A stretch of 47,754 nucleotides of DNA, taken from the NCBI GenBank assembly GCA_002394305.1, contig DGTM01000035.1, forward strand, positions 12,517 through 60,270. Reading direction: 5' to 3'. Of this stretch, positions 1 to 6,305 are shown piece after piece. The stretch's first letter is position 1, and every line of letters starts with the position of its first letter. Under the pieces are notes generated by a model. That model saw only the letters and a program-made list of their open reading frames with translations. It ran no database searches and was not told the DNA's origin. This DNA comes from Prevotellaceae bacterium UBA4336 (GTDB lineage Bacteria; Bacteroidota; Bacteroidia; Bacteroidales; Bacteroidaceae). The position numbers were made by a program, and so were the translations under genes.

Positions 1-110
1 AGAGCCTAGGTCTTCCGGAATAAGAGCCTAGGTCTTCCGGAATAAGAGCCTAGGTCTTCCGAGATAAGAGCCTAGGTCTTCCAAGATAAGAGCCTAGCGC
101 TTCCGCCGAC
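1..110. repeat. 22-bp tandem repeat array, five units
   Basis: Five head-to-tail units of exactly 22 bp start at 1, 23, 45, 67 and 89. The first four share AGAGCCTAGGTCTTCC and differ only in the last few bases; the fifth is diverged (AGAGCCTAGCGCTTCC). The unit core AAGAGCCTAGGTCTT is nearly self-complementary around CCTAGG. There is no spacer variation, so this is not a CRISPR array. The array may continue to the left of the window. A related 22-bp array lies at 33102-33211. Function unknown; a period of about two helical turns would suit an ordered array of protein sites, which is speculation. Confidence 0.9.
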
Positions 111-130
111 GGCGCGTGCTGAGATACAAT

Positions 131-163
131 AAGGGGGGCATGCCATGGTGGCATGCCCCCCTT
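131..163 (-). terminator. Strong hairpin terminator downstream of hsp20
   Basis: A perfect 15-bp inverted repeat (131-145 and 149-163, arm AAGGGGGGCATGCCA) with a 3-base loop lies 30 bases beyond the hsp20 stop codon. On the minus strand the stem is followed by TTATTGTATCT, a weak T-rich tail. It may act in both directions, since the plus-strand side is followed by ACTTTCTT. Confidence 0.75.
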
Positions 164-192
164 ACTTTCTTCAAGCACCTAAGGGAGAACCC

Positions 193-618
193 TTAGCAGA
201 CCTCGATGGCCTTGGCGCACTTCTTTTCCTCTTTCTGCAGCCTCGGCATGGTGACGGTCAGGATGCCGTTCTCCACCTTGGCAGAAATCTTGTCGCGCTC
301 CACGTCGTCGGGCAGGGTGTAGCTCTGCTCGTAGTTCGTGTAGGAGAACTCGCGGCGCAGATAGTGGTGGTGCTTGTCCTCGTTCTTGTGCTCCACTTTG
401 TTCTCGATGGCGACGGTAAGGTTGCCCTCATCGTTGATGCCTACACGGCAGTATTCCTTCTTGATACCAGGAGCTGCCACTTCCATCGTGTACTCAGTTT
501 CGCTCTCCTTAACGTTCACTGCGGGTGCCGTGCTGCCAGTGCGTGGCAAGAAGTCAGAGTTCAGGAAATCTTCAAACACTGTCGGCATCCAATTGTTTCT
601 AAACATTACTGGTAACAT
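193..618 (-). CDS. Small heat shock protein, Hsp20/alpha-crystallin family
   Basis: A 141-residue ATP-independent holdase chaperone expected to bind unfolding proteins in the cytoplasm and keep them soluble. The alpha-crystallin domain spans about residues 32-126 and ends with the family signature A-x-x-x-x-G-x-L (AKVENGILTV, 113-122). A C-terminal I-x-V motif (IEV, 138-140) is where family members contact neighbouring subunits in the oligomer. Length is typical for Bacteroidetes Hsp20. The start at 618 is preferred over the Met at residue 5 because a near-perfect AGGAGGT (626-632, minus strand) lies 7 bases upstream. The gene stands alone with its own hairpin terminator. Confidence 0.95.
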   Translation of the reverse strand: MLPVMFRNNWMPTVFEDFLNSDFLPRTGSTAPAVNVKESETEYTMEVAAPGIKKEYCRVGINDEGNLTVAIENKVEHKNEDKHHHYLRREFSYTNYEQSYTLPDDVERDKISAKVENGILTVTMPRLQKEEKKCAKAIEVC

Positions 619-665
619 AATTAATACCTCCTATAATTTAAGTTTGTTGTTGTTTGTTGTTGTAT
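619..665 (-). promoter_or_regulatory. hsp20 leader: ribosome binding site and CAA-repeat leader
   Basis: On the minus strand, AGGAGGT occupies 626-632, 7 bases before the ATG. Upstream of it (about 643-662) is a run of CAA/CAAA repeats (plus-strand TTTGTTGTTGT twice), which would form an unstructured leader. No TAnnTTTG box was found upstream on this strand, so this gene may use another sigma factor; that is inference. Confidence 0.55.
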
Positions 666-895
666 TTCTTTTTTCTTGTGCCTCGGCTTTCGCTTCAGCT
701 TTCACTGACATGAGAAACAACATCGGTGCCAATCCCGAAAACGGTTGGCATGCCAGCCCTGTGTGGCCGACTTGTGGACAAAGGCGGACGAAAAGTCATG
801 TCAATTTGTCCAGACGTCCGTCGCCTCGCCGAAAACGCCCCGCGGGGTGCTCGCGTGCGATAAACAGCCCAAAGGCAGAAGTAGAGAGCTCGGAA
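666..895. other. Intergenic region between divergent hsp20 and purM, no gene seen
   Basis: I see no convincing gene here. Open frames on both strands lack ribosome sites and family similarity. The stretch must contain the hsp20 promoter, but no Bacteroidetes-type box is visible for it. Confidence 0.5.
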
Positions 896-927
896 TTTGC
901 AGATATAAGATAAATATCTTATCTTTG
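896..927 (+). promoter_or_regulatory. Bacteroidetes-type promoter of the purM operon
   Basis: TTTG at 896-899 and TATCTTTG at 920-927 match the Bacteroidetes -33 (TTTG) and -7 (TAnnTTTG) elements, with 20 bases between them. Transcription would begin near 932-935, giving a leader of about 20-25 bases before the purM ATG at 956. The same spacing recurs upstream of the GH92 gene. Confidence 0.75.
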
Positions 928-955
928 CAATCAGAAACAGAAAAAAAGAACGAAC

Positions 956-2212
956 ATGAGCAACCAACGCTATATGATGCGCGGCGTGAGCGCAGCCAAA
1001 GAGGATGTCCACAACGCCATCCGCCACATCGACAAGGGCATCTTCCCGCAGGCCTTCTGTAAGATAATCCCCGACATCCTGGGCGGCGACCCCGAGTACT
1101 GCAACATCATGCACGCCGACGGAGCAGGCACGAAGTCGAGCCTCGCCTACATGTATTGGCGGGAGACGGGCGACCTCTCCGTCTGGAAAGGCATAGCGCA
1201 GGACGCACTCATCATGAACACCGACGACCTGCTCTGCGTGGGAGCCGTCGATAACATACTGGTCTCCTCCACCATCGGACGCAACAAGATGCTCATCCCG
1301 GGCGAAGTCATCTCCGCCATCATCAATGGAACCGACGAGCTGATGCAGGAGCTTCGCGACATGGGCATAGGCATCTACGGCACGGGCGGCGAGACGGCCG
1401 ACGTGGGCGACCTCGTCCGCACCATCATCGTGGACTCGACCGTCACCTGCCGCATGCGGCGCTCCGACGTCATCAACAACGCCAACATCCGCCCCGGCGA
1501 CGTCATCGTGGGCCTCTCCTCATCGGGGCAGGCCACCTACGAGAAGGAGTACAACGGCGGCATGGGCTCGAACGGCCTCACCTCCGCCCGCCACGACGTC
1601 TTCGCCAAGTACCTCGCTGAGAAATACCCCGAGAGCTACGACCACGCCGTGCCCGAGGAGCTGGTGTACAGCGGGAAGTATAAACTGACAGAAGCCCCCT
1701 CCCCGCTCCCCCTTTGGGGGAGTGCTTCGGATGCGGACAACACTCAGCAAAGGCTTAGCGGAAATGAGGCACTCCCCCAAAGGGGGAGCGGGGAGGGGGC
1801 TTCTTCTATGGGCAAACTCGTCCTCTCCCCCACACGCACCTACGCACCGGTCGTCAAGAAGATGCTCGACGAGATGCGTCCCGCCATCCACGGCATGGTG
1901 CACTGCACGGGCGGAGCGCAGACGAAGGTGCTCCACTTCGTAGGCGACAACTGCCGCGTCGTCAAGGACAACATGTTCCCCGTGCCGCCGCTCTTCCGCA
2001 TCATCCAGGAGCAGAGCGGCACAGACTGGGCAGAGATGTACAAGGTCTTCAACATGGGCCATCGCCTCGAAGTCTATGTCGCCCCCGAAGATGCAGAGCG
2101 CGTCATAGCCATCTCCAAGAGCTTCAACATCGACGCACAAGTCGTGGGCCGCATCGAACAGGGCAAACGCAGCCTCACCATCAGGAGCGAGTACGGCGAG
2201 TTTGAATACTAA
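956..2212 (+). CDS. purM: AIR synthase (phosphoribosylformylglycinamidine cyclo-ligase) with in-frame palindromic insert
   Basis: Catalyses ATP-dependent closure of FGAM to aminoimidazole ribonucleotide in purine synthesis. The 418 residues carry the PurM signatures: DGAGTK (55-60), a conserved acidic stretch (NTDDLLCVGA, 88-97) and GGETADVGD (144-152), followed by the AIRS C-terminal domain from about residue 179. Residues 246-283 do not belong to the family: they are encoded by a 113-bp palindromic element (1691-1803) inserted in frame between KYKLT and MGKLVLSPTRTYAP. Without it the protein would be about 380 residues, close to Bacteroides homologues as I recall them. The insert lies in the C-terminal domain away from the N-terminal substrate motifs, so activity is probably retained. 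First gene of a purM-prfA-pyrF block with a promoter at 896-927. Confidence 0.93.
   Translation: MSNQRYMMRGVSAAKEDVHNAIRHIDKGIFPQAFCKIIPDILGGDPEYCNIMHADGAGTKSSLAYMYWRETGDLSVWKGIAQDALIMNTDDLLCVGAVDNILVSSTIGRNKMLIPGEVISAIINGTDELMQELRDMGIGIYGTGGETADVGDLVRTIIVDSTVTCRMRRSDVINNANIRPGDVIVGLSSSGQATYEKEYNGGMGSNGLTSARHDVFAKYLAEKYPESYDHAVPEELVYSGKYKLTEAPSPLPLWGSASDADNTQQRLSGNEALPQRGSGEGASSMGKLVLSPTRTYAPVVKKMLDEMRPAIHGMVHCTGGAQTKVLHFVGDNCRVVKDNMFPVPPLFRIIQEQSGTDWAEMYKVFNMGHRLEVYVAPEDAERVIAISKSFNIDAQVVGRIEQGKRSLTIRSEYGEFEY
1691..1803. repeat. Palindromic element inside purM (full length)
   Basis: Two perfectly complementary 35-bp arms (1691-1725 and 1769-1803) surround a 43-bp loop. Each arm also contains its own small hairpin (CTCCCCCTTTGGGGGAG). 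The element adds about 37-38 codons without a stop or frameshift. Perfect arm identity suggests a recent insertion or selection on the stem. Related copies lie at 8998-9107 and 14880-14994, with single arms at 2213-2244, 4723-4779 and 20237-20270. Confidence 0.93.
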
Positions 2213-2244
2213 GCCTCCCCCGACCCCTCCAAAGGAGGGGAGAA
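2213..2244. repeat. Half palindromic element directly after the purM stop
   Basis: One arm of the same family begins on the base after the purM TAA (2210-2212). It reads GCCTCCCCCGACCCCTCC followed by AAAGGAGGGGAGAA and can fold on CCCCTCC/GGAGGGG. No T-run follows, so a terminator role is uncertain. Confidence 0.75.
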
Positions 2245-2278
2245 CCAGAATGGTAAATGATTAAATGATAAATGTGAG

Positions 2279-2500
2279 ATGAAAGAGATGAAGATAACAA
2301 ACTACACCACAAAGGACTGGCTGAAGCAGATGGGCTGTATGCTTTGCTTCATCTTCCTCGGGCAATGGGCTTTCCGCGCCTTCATCGAGGGCGACTGGTT
2401 CCACGGCCTCCTGCACAGCCTTGGCGCAATAGGTTGGATGCTTATCTACCTCTACATCAACAAAAGCATAGAGCGGAAGAACCCGCGAGAAGAGGTCTAA
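2279..2500 (+). CDS. Small predicted membrane protein, 73 residues
   Basis: I do not recognise the family. The product has a charged N-terminus, two hydrophobic stretches (about residues 17-34 and 44-60) and a basic tail (KSIERKNPREEV), which suggests a two-helix inner-membrane protein. An alternative start is the Met at residue 4 (2288). It lies between purM and prfA on the same strand and is followed after 18 bases by an even smaller membrane ORF. The in-operon position and clean frame favour a real gene; no function can be assigned. Confidence 0.6.
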   Translation: MKEMKITNYTTKDWLKQMGCMLCFIFLGQWAFRAFIEGDWFHGLLHSLGAIGWMLIYLYINKSIERKNPREEV

Positions 2501-2518
2501 AACAAGAATAGAAAGGTT

Positions 2519-2626
2519 ATGGAATACATACTTTTAGCAGCACTACTCGTCGTCATGTTCTTCGCCTGGCGGCAGTTCTACCTCACACACAAGAAAAAGA
2601 ACAATAAACACAAGCACCATGCCTGA
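2519..2626 (+). CDS. Very small membrane protein, 35 residues
   Basis: A 35-codon ORF begins at ATG 2519 and ends at TGA 2624-2626. It has an N-terminal hydrophobic helix (residues 3-17, YILLAALLVVMFFAW) and a strongly basic, histidine-rich tail (KKKNNKHKHH). AAAGG lies just upstream as a possible ribosome site. The single-pass topology with a positive tail is typical of small inner-membrane proteins. Not recognised as a known family. Support is the frame, topology and tight placement between two co-directional small genes. Confidence 0.5.
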   Translation: MEYILLAALLVVMFFAWRQFYLTHKKKNNKHKHHA

Positions 2627-2652
2627 GATAGTACGCTTCTCTCTTTGATAAC

Positions 2653-2958
2653 ATGATACCCAAGATTAAGTCATTCTGTCCGCTGAAGGACTTCCTGCTG
2701 GAAGTTGAATTCGACGATGGCCGTGTCGTAAGGTACGACCTAAAGGAGGACATCCGCACCATTCCCGATTTTCGGGCGTTGGAAACGGTATGCGGCCTCT
2801 TTCAGAATGCACAGCTGGATGCAAGTCGCACTTGCATCTGTTGGAACGACAGGATAGACTTGCCGAGCGACACCATATATGAATATGGAACGGAAGAGGA
2901 TGCCAGATGCCTCAGTGTTGCCGAGGACAGTATAGAATATGGTAAATATGGAAAATAA
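2653..2958 (+). CDS. DUF2442 domain protein
   Basis: A 101-residue protein matching the DUF2442 pattern: a short beta-rich domain with 'LLEVEFDDGRVVRYDLKEDI' near the N-terminus (15-34) and a conserved 'ICWNDRIDLPSDTIYEYG' segment toward the C-terminus (62-79). DUF2442 proteins are often found beside toxin-antitoxin-like DUF4160 genes, but no partner is present here. Its molecular function is not established. The 3' end overlaps the start of prfA by about 11 bases, so the two are probably co-transcribed. Confidence 0.75.
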   Translation: MIPKIKSFCPLKDFLLEVEFDDGRVVRYDLKEDIRTIPDFRALETVCGLFQNAQLDASRTCICWNDRIDLPSDTIYEYGTEEDARCLSVAEDSIEYGKYGK

Positions 2959-4057
2959 CAGTCTTTTAGATAAACTCGACGGGCTCGTGAGCCGCTTCGA
3001 AGAAGTCAGCACCCTCATCACCGACCCTTCGGTCATCGCCGACCAGAAGCGCTACGTCAAGCTCACCAAGGAATACAAGGACCTCGGCAAAATCGTCGAA
3101 GCCCGCAAGGAATACATCGGCTGCCTGCAAAACGTGGCCGACGCCAAGGAGATGCTCGCCATCGAAGAAGATGCCGAGACGAAGGAAATGCTTCGCCAGG
3201 AGCTTGCCGAGAGCGAGAAACGCATCCCCGAGCTGGAGGAAGAAATAAAACTTCTGCTCGTGCCTGCCGACCCCGAAGACGACAAGAACATCGTCCTGGA
3301 GATTCGTGGCGGCACCGGCGGCGACGAAGCTGCACTCTTCGCAGGCGACCTCTTCCGAATGTACTCCAAGTTCTTCGAAATGAAAGGCTGGAAGATGACC
3401 GTCAGCAGCTACAGCGAGGGAGCCGTCGGAGGCTATAAGGAGATAGTCTGCTCTGTGACGGGCGACGGCGTCTACGGCATCATGAAATACGAAAGCGGCG
3501 TCCATCGCGTGCAGCGTGTGCCAGCCACCGAGACGCAGGGACGTGTCCATACCTCCGCTGCCACGGTGGCCGTATTGCCAGAGGCTGAGGAGTTCGACGT
3601 AGAGATAAACGAGGGAGCCATCAAGTGGGATACGTTCCGCTCGAGCGGCGCAGGCGGACAGAACGTCAACAAGGTGGAGTCCGGCGTCCGTGCCCGCTAC
3701 ATCTGGCGCAACCCCTTCACGAACCAGGACGAAGAAATCCTTGTGGAATGCACCGAGACGCGCGACCAGCCGAAGAACAAGGAACGCGCCCTTGCCCGCC
3801 TCCGCACCTTCATCTACGACAAGGAGCATCAGAAGTACCTCGACGACATTGCCAGCCGACGCAAGACGATGGTATCGACAGGCGACCGCTCTGCAAAGAT
3901 TCGCACCTACAACTATCCGCAGGGCCGCATCACGGACCATCGCATCGGCTACACCATCTATAACCTGCCCGCCTTCATGGACGGCAACATCCAGGACTGC
4001 ATCGACCACCTCATCGTGGCAGAGAATGCAGAGCGGCTCAAGGAATCGGAACTGTAA
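2948..4057 (+). CDS. prfA: Peptide chain release factor 1
   Basis: Recognises UAA and UAG stop codons in the ribosomal A site and triggers release of the finished chain. Counting from this start (369 residues), the stop-codon-reading PxT tripeptide is PAT (about 192-194, in RVPATETQGRVHTS) and the catalytic GGQ loop is at about 236-238 (SSGAGGQNVNKVESGVR), where the glutamine is normally methylated by PrmC. The N-terminal helical domain is complete. An alternative start at 2939 would add three residues; 2948 (MENNSLLDKLDGL) resembles other Bacteroidetes RF1 proteins better. The start lies inside the DUF2442 gene, suggesting translational coupling. Confidence 0.95.
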   Translation: MENNSLLDKLDGLVSRFEEVSTLITDPSVIADQKRYVKLTKEYKDLGKIVEARKEYIGCLQNVADAKEMLAIEEDAETKEMLRQELAESEKRIPELEEEIKLLLVPADPEDDKNIVLEIRGGTGGDEAALFAGDLFRMYSKFFEMKGWKMTVSSYSEGAVGGYKEIVCSVTGDGVYGIMKYESGVHRVQRVPATETQGRVHTSAATVAVLPEAEEFDVEINEGAIKWDTFRSSGAGGQNVNKVESGVRARYIWRNPFTNQDEEILVECTETRDQPKNKERALARLRTFIYDKEHQKYLDDIASRRKTMVSTGDRSAKIRTYNYPQGRITDHRIGYTIYNLPAFMDGNIQDCIDHLIVAENAERLKESEL

Positions 4058-4078
4058 AGACTACACAACATAAGAGAT

Positions 4079-4321
4079 ATGGGACTATGGAATGACATCA
4101 AACAAGAATGGACGTGGGAAGGCTTCAAGGCTTCCATGCGCGAGGATTGGGACGGTCTGCTGGCAATCTTCCTAGCAGCGATGTCGACGAAGCCCATGAT
4201 GAGGTGGATGGGAATGGAAGACAGCGGCTGGCGGTTCTTCTTGATCTATGCGCTGATTGCCATCGCCTTCGTCGTCGTGATAGGATTTGCTAAAAGAACA
4301 ATGAAAAGATACCACAGATGA
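4079..4321 (+). CDS. Small predicted membrane protein, 80 residues, coupled to pyrF
   Basis: Not recognised. The N-terminal half is amphipathic and tryptophan-rich (WNDIKQEWTWEGFKASMREDWDGLLAI), with a hydrophobic segment at about 53-71 (FFLIYALIAIAFVVVIGFA) and a basic tail, consistent with a single-pass inner-membrane protein. Its stop codon overlaps the pyrF start as ATGA (4318-4321), a classic sign of translational coupling, and it follows prfA by 21 bases. This strongly supports expression although no function can be inferred. Confidence 0.65.
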   Translation: MGLWNDIKQEWTWEGFKASMREDWDGLLAIFLAAMSTKPMMRWMGMEDSGWRFFLIYALIAIAFVVVIGFAKRTMKRYHR

Positions 4322-5187
4322 ACAGACAAGAACTCATAGATAACATAAGAAGGAAGAAAAGCTTCCTTTGTGTCGGTCTTGACACCGACCTCCAGAAGGT
4401 TCCCGAGCATTTGCTCTCGGAGGCTGACCCGATATTCGCTTTCAACAAGGCCATCATCGATGCCACTGCGCCCCATTGCGTCGCTTACAAGCCGAATCTG
4501 GCCTTCTACGAGGCAGCCGGTGTGAAAGGACTCATGGCCTTCGAGAAGACGGTGAAGTACCTGAGGCAGAACTACCCCGACCAATTCATCATTGCCGACG
4601 CTAAACGAGGCGACATTGGCAACACAAGCAAGATGTATGCCCGCACCTTTTTCGGTGAATACGACGTGGATGCCTTGACCGTGGCGCCTTACATGGGCGA
4701 GGACAGCGTGACACCATTCCTAAGCCTCTCCCCTAACCCCTCCCCCGTGAGGGAGGGGAATACGGCAGAAGGAGGCAGGAATCATTGGGTTATTCTGCTG
4801 GCATTGACGAGCAACAAAGGGTCGCTCGACTTCCAATTGACGGAGGATAAGCAGGGCGAGCGCCTTTTCGAAAAAGTTATCCGCAAGAGCCGCGAGTGGG
4901 GAAACGACGAGAACATGATGTACGTCGTGGGCGCTACGCGTGGCGAGCTGTTCCGCGACATCCGTCGGGCTGCGCCGAATGCCTTCCTGCTCGTGCCGGG
5001 TATCGGTGCCCAGGGCGGCAGCCTGGAGGAAGTTTGTAGGTATGGCATGACGGAGGACTGCGGCCTGCTGGTGAACAGCAGCCGCGCCATCATCTATGCC
5101 GATAAATCAGAGAACTTTGCACAAGTGGCAGCCGAGAAAGCCAAAGAAGTAGCCCTCCAGATGGCAGAGCTGTTAAATAGTAAATAG
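4318..5187 (+). CDS. pyrF: Orotidine 5'-phosphate decarboxylase with in-frame repeat insert
   Basis: Catalyses the last step of UMP synthesis, decarboxylating OMP. This is the longer (type 2) subfamily: CVGLDTDL (18-25), the YKPNLAFYE strand (57-65) and the catalytic DAKRGD (94-99, Lys96). Residues about 136-155 (SLSPNPSPVREG... to N155) interrupt the conserved run between GEDSVTPFL and WVILLALTSNKG, where relatives have only a few residues. This extra piece is encoded by a single palindromic-element arm (4723-4779) and lies in a surface loop of the barrel, so the enzyme may stay active. The total of 289 residues is longer than the roughly 270-275 usual for Bacteroidetes. Confidence 0.93.
   Translation: MNRQELIDNIRRKKSFLCVGLDTDLQKVPEHLLSEADPIFAFNKAIIDATAPHCVAYKPNLAFYEAAGVKGLMAFEKTVKYLRQNYPDQFIIADAKRGDIGNTSKMYARTFFGEYDVDALTVAPYMGEDSVTPFLSLSPNPSPVREGNTAEGGRNHWVILLALTSNKGSLDFQLTEDKQGERLFEKVIRKSREWGNDENMMYVVGATRGELFRDIRRAAPNAFLLVPGIGAQGGSLEEVCRYGMTEDCGLLVNSSRAIIYADKSENFAQVAAEKAKEVALQMAELLNSK
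4723..4779. repeat. Single palindromic-element arm inside pyrF
   Basis: The block starts with AGCCTCTCCCCTAACCCC and continues into CTCCCCCGTGAGGGAGGGG, which folds on itself. The complementary second arm is absent or very degenerate (residual GGCAGAAGGAGGCAGG at 4764-4779). The reading frame is preserved across roughly 19-20 added codons. Confidence 0.8.
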
Positions 5188-5213
5188 TAACTCTTCAAAT
5201 AGTAATCACAGAA

Positions 5214-6269
5214 GTGGAATTCACAGCACAAATGATAGCCGGACTGATAGGCGGCACAGTGGTTGGCGACCCCAATGCCAAGGTCAGCGACTTCGCTCGC
5301 ATCGAGGAGGGACGCCCCGGCTGCATCAGTTTCCTATATAACGACAAGTACCTCCAACACCTCTACGACACCGAGAGCACCATCGTGCTGATAAGCGAGA
5401 ACATCGAAGTCAAGCAAGATGTGAAGCCGACACTCATCAAAGTACACGATGCACGCGAGGCCGTGGCAAAGCTCCTGCAGATATACGAGAGCATGAAGCC
5501 CAGGCGGGAAGGCATCAGCGAACTGGCCTTCATCGACCCCAGCGCGAAGGTCGGCCAGCATTGCTACATCGGGCCGTTCGTTGCCATTGGCGAAGGCGTG
5601 GAGATAGGCGATGGCTGCGTGCTGCATCCGCACGTCACCATTGGCAGAAACGCACGCGTAGGCAATGACACCGAGATATATAGCAATGCCGTCATCTACC
5701 ACGATTGTCGGGTCGGACAGCGCTGTGTGCTCCATGCCGGCTGTGTCATCGGTGCCGACGGCTTCGGCTTCCAGCCCACCGAGACGGGCTACGAGAAGAT
5801 TCCGCAGATAGGCATCGCCATCATAGAGGACGACGTGGAGATCGGCGCCAACTCGTGTGTGGACCGTGCCATGATGGGAGCCACCGTGGTGCACCGTGGC
5901 GTGAAGATAGACAACCTGGTGCAGATTGGTCACAACGGCGAGATAGGAAGCCACACGGTGATGTCGGCTCAGGTGGGCATTGGAGGCAGCACGAAGGTAG
6001 GCGAGTGGTGCATGTTCGGCGGACAGGTGGGCATAGCCGACCACGCCGTGATAGCCGACCGCGTGATGGCCGGTGCTCAGGCTGGCATCCCCAACAGCAT
6101 CAAGAAGGAAGGAGCAGCCGTCCAAGGGACACCTGCCATTGAGGGCCGCAACTTCTGGAAGAGCAGCGCTGTCTTCAAGAACCTGCCCGACATGTGGGCC
6201 GAAATGAACCAAATGAAAAAGGAAATAAGAATGCTCAAGGAACTGCTGGCAGAGAAGCAACAGTCGTGA
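5214..6269 (+). CDS. lpxD: UDP-3-O-acylglucosamine N-acyltransferase
   Basis: Third step of lipid A synthesis: transfers a 3-hydroxyacyl chain from ACP to the 2-amino group of UDP-3-O-acylglucosamine. The 351 residues show an N-terminal uridine-binding domain (about 1-100), then a left-handed beta-helix of hexapeptide repeats ([LIV]-G-x-x-x-x, about 105-310) and a C-terminal helix (MNQMKKEIRMLKELLAEK). The expected catalytic histidine is His240 in LVQIGHNGEIG. Translation starts at GTG 5214; no in-frame ATG fits the family N-terminus as well. It is 26 bases from pyrF and 36 bases before lpxC/fabZ, heading a lipid A gene set. Confidence 0.95.
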   Translation: MEFTAQMIAGLIGGTVVGDPNAKVSDFARIEEGRPGCISFLYNDKYLQHLYDTESTIVLISENIEVKQDVKPTLIKVHDAREAVAKLLQIYESMKPRREGISELAFIDPSAKVGQHCYIGPFVAIGEGVEIGDGCVLHPHVTIGRNARVGNDTEIYSNAVIYHDCRVGQRCVLHAGCVIGADGFGFQPTETGYEKIPQIGIAIIEDDVEIGANSCVDRAMMGATVVHRGVKIDNLVQIGHNGEIGSHTVMSAQVGIGGSTKVGEWCMFGGQVGIADHAVIADRVMAGAQAGIPNSIKKEGAAVQGTPAIEGRNFWKSSAVFKNLPDMWAEMNQMKKEIRMLKELLAEKQQS

Positions 6270-6305
6270 AGCATCCTGCAGATGAAGAAATAAAACGAAT
6301 AACCC

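Noticed and set aside
1..110. CRISPR array
   Set aside because: Units are head to tail with no unique spacers, and no cas genes are nearby.
695..1114. Minus-strand open frame of 139 codons overlapping the purM promoter and start
   Set aside because: It overlaps a clear promoter and the purM N-terminus and has no family similarity.
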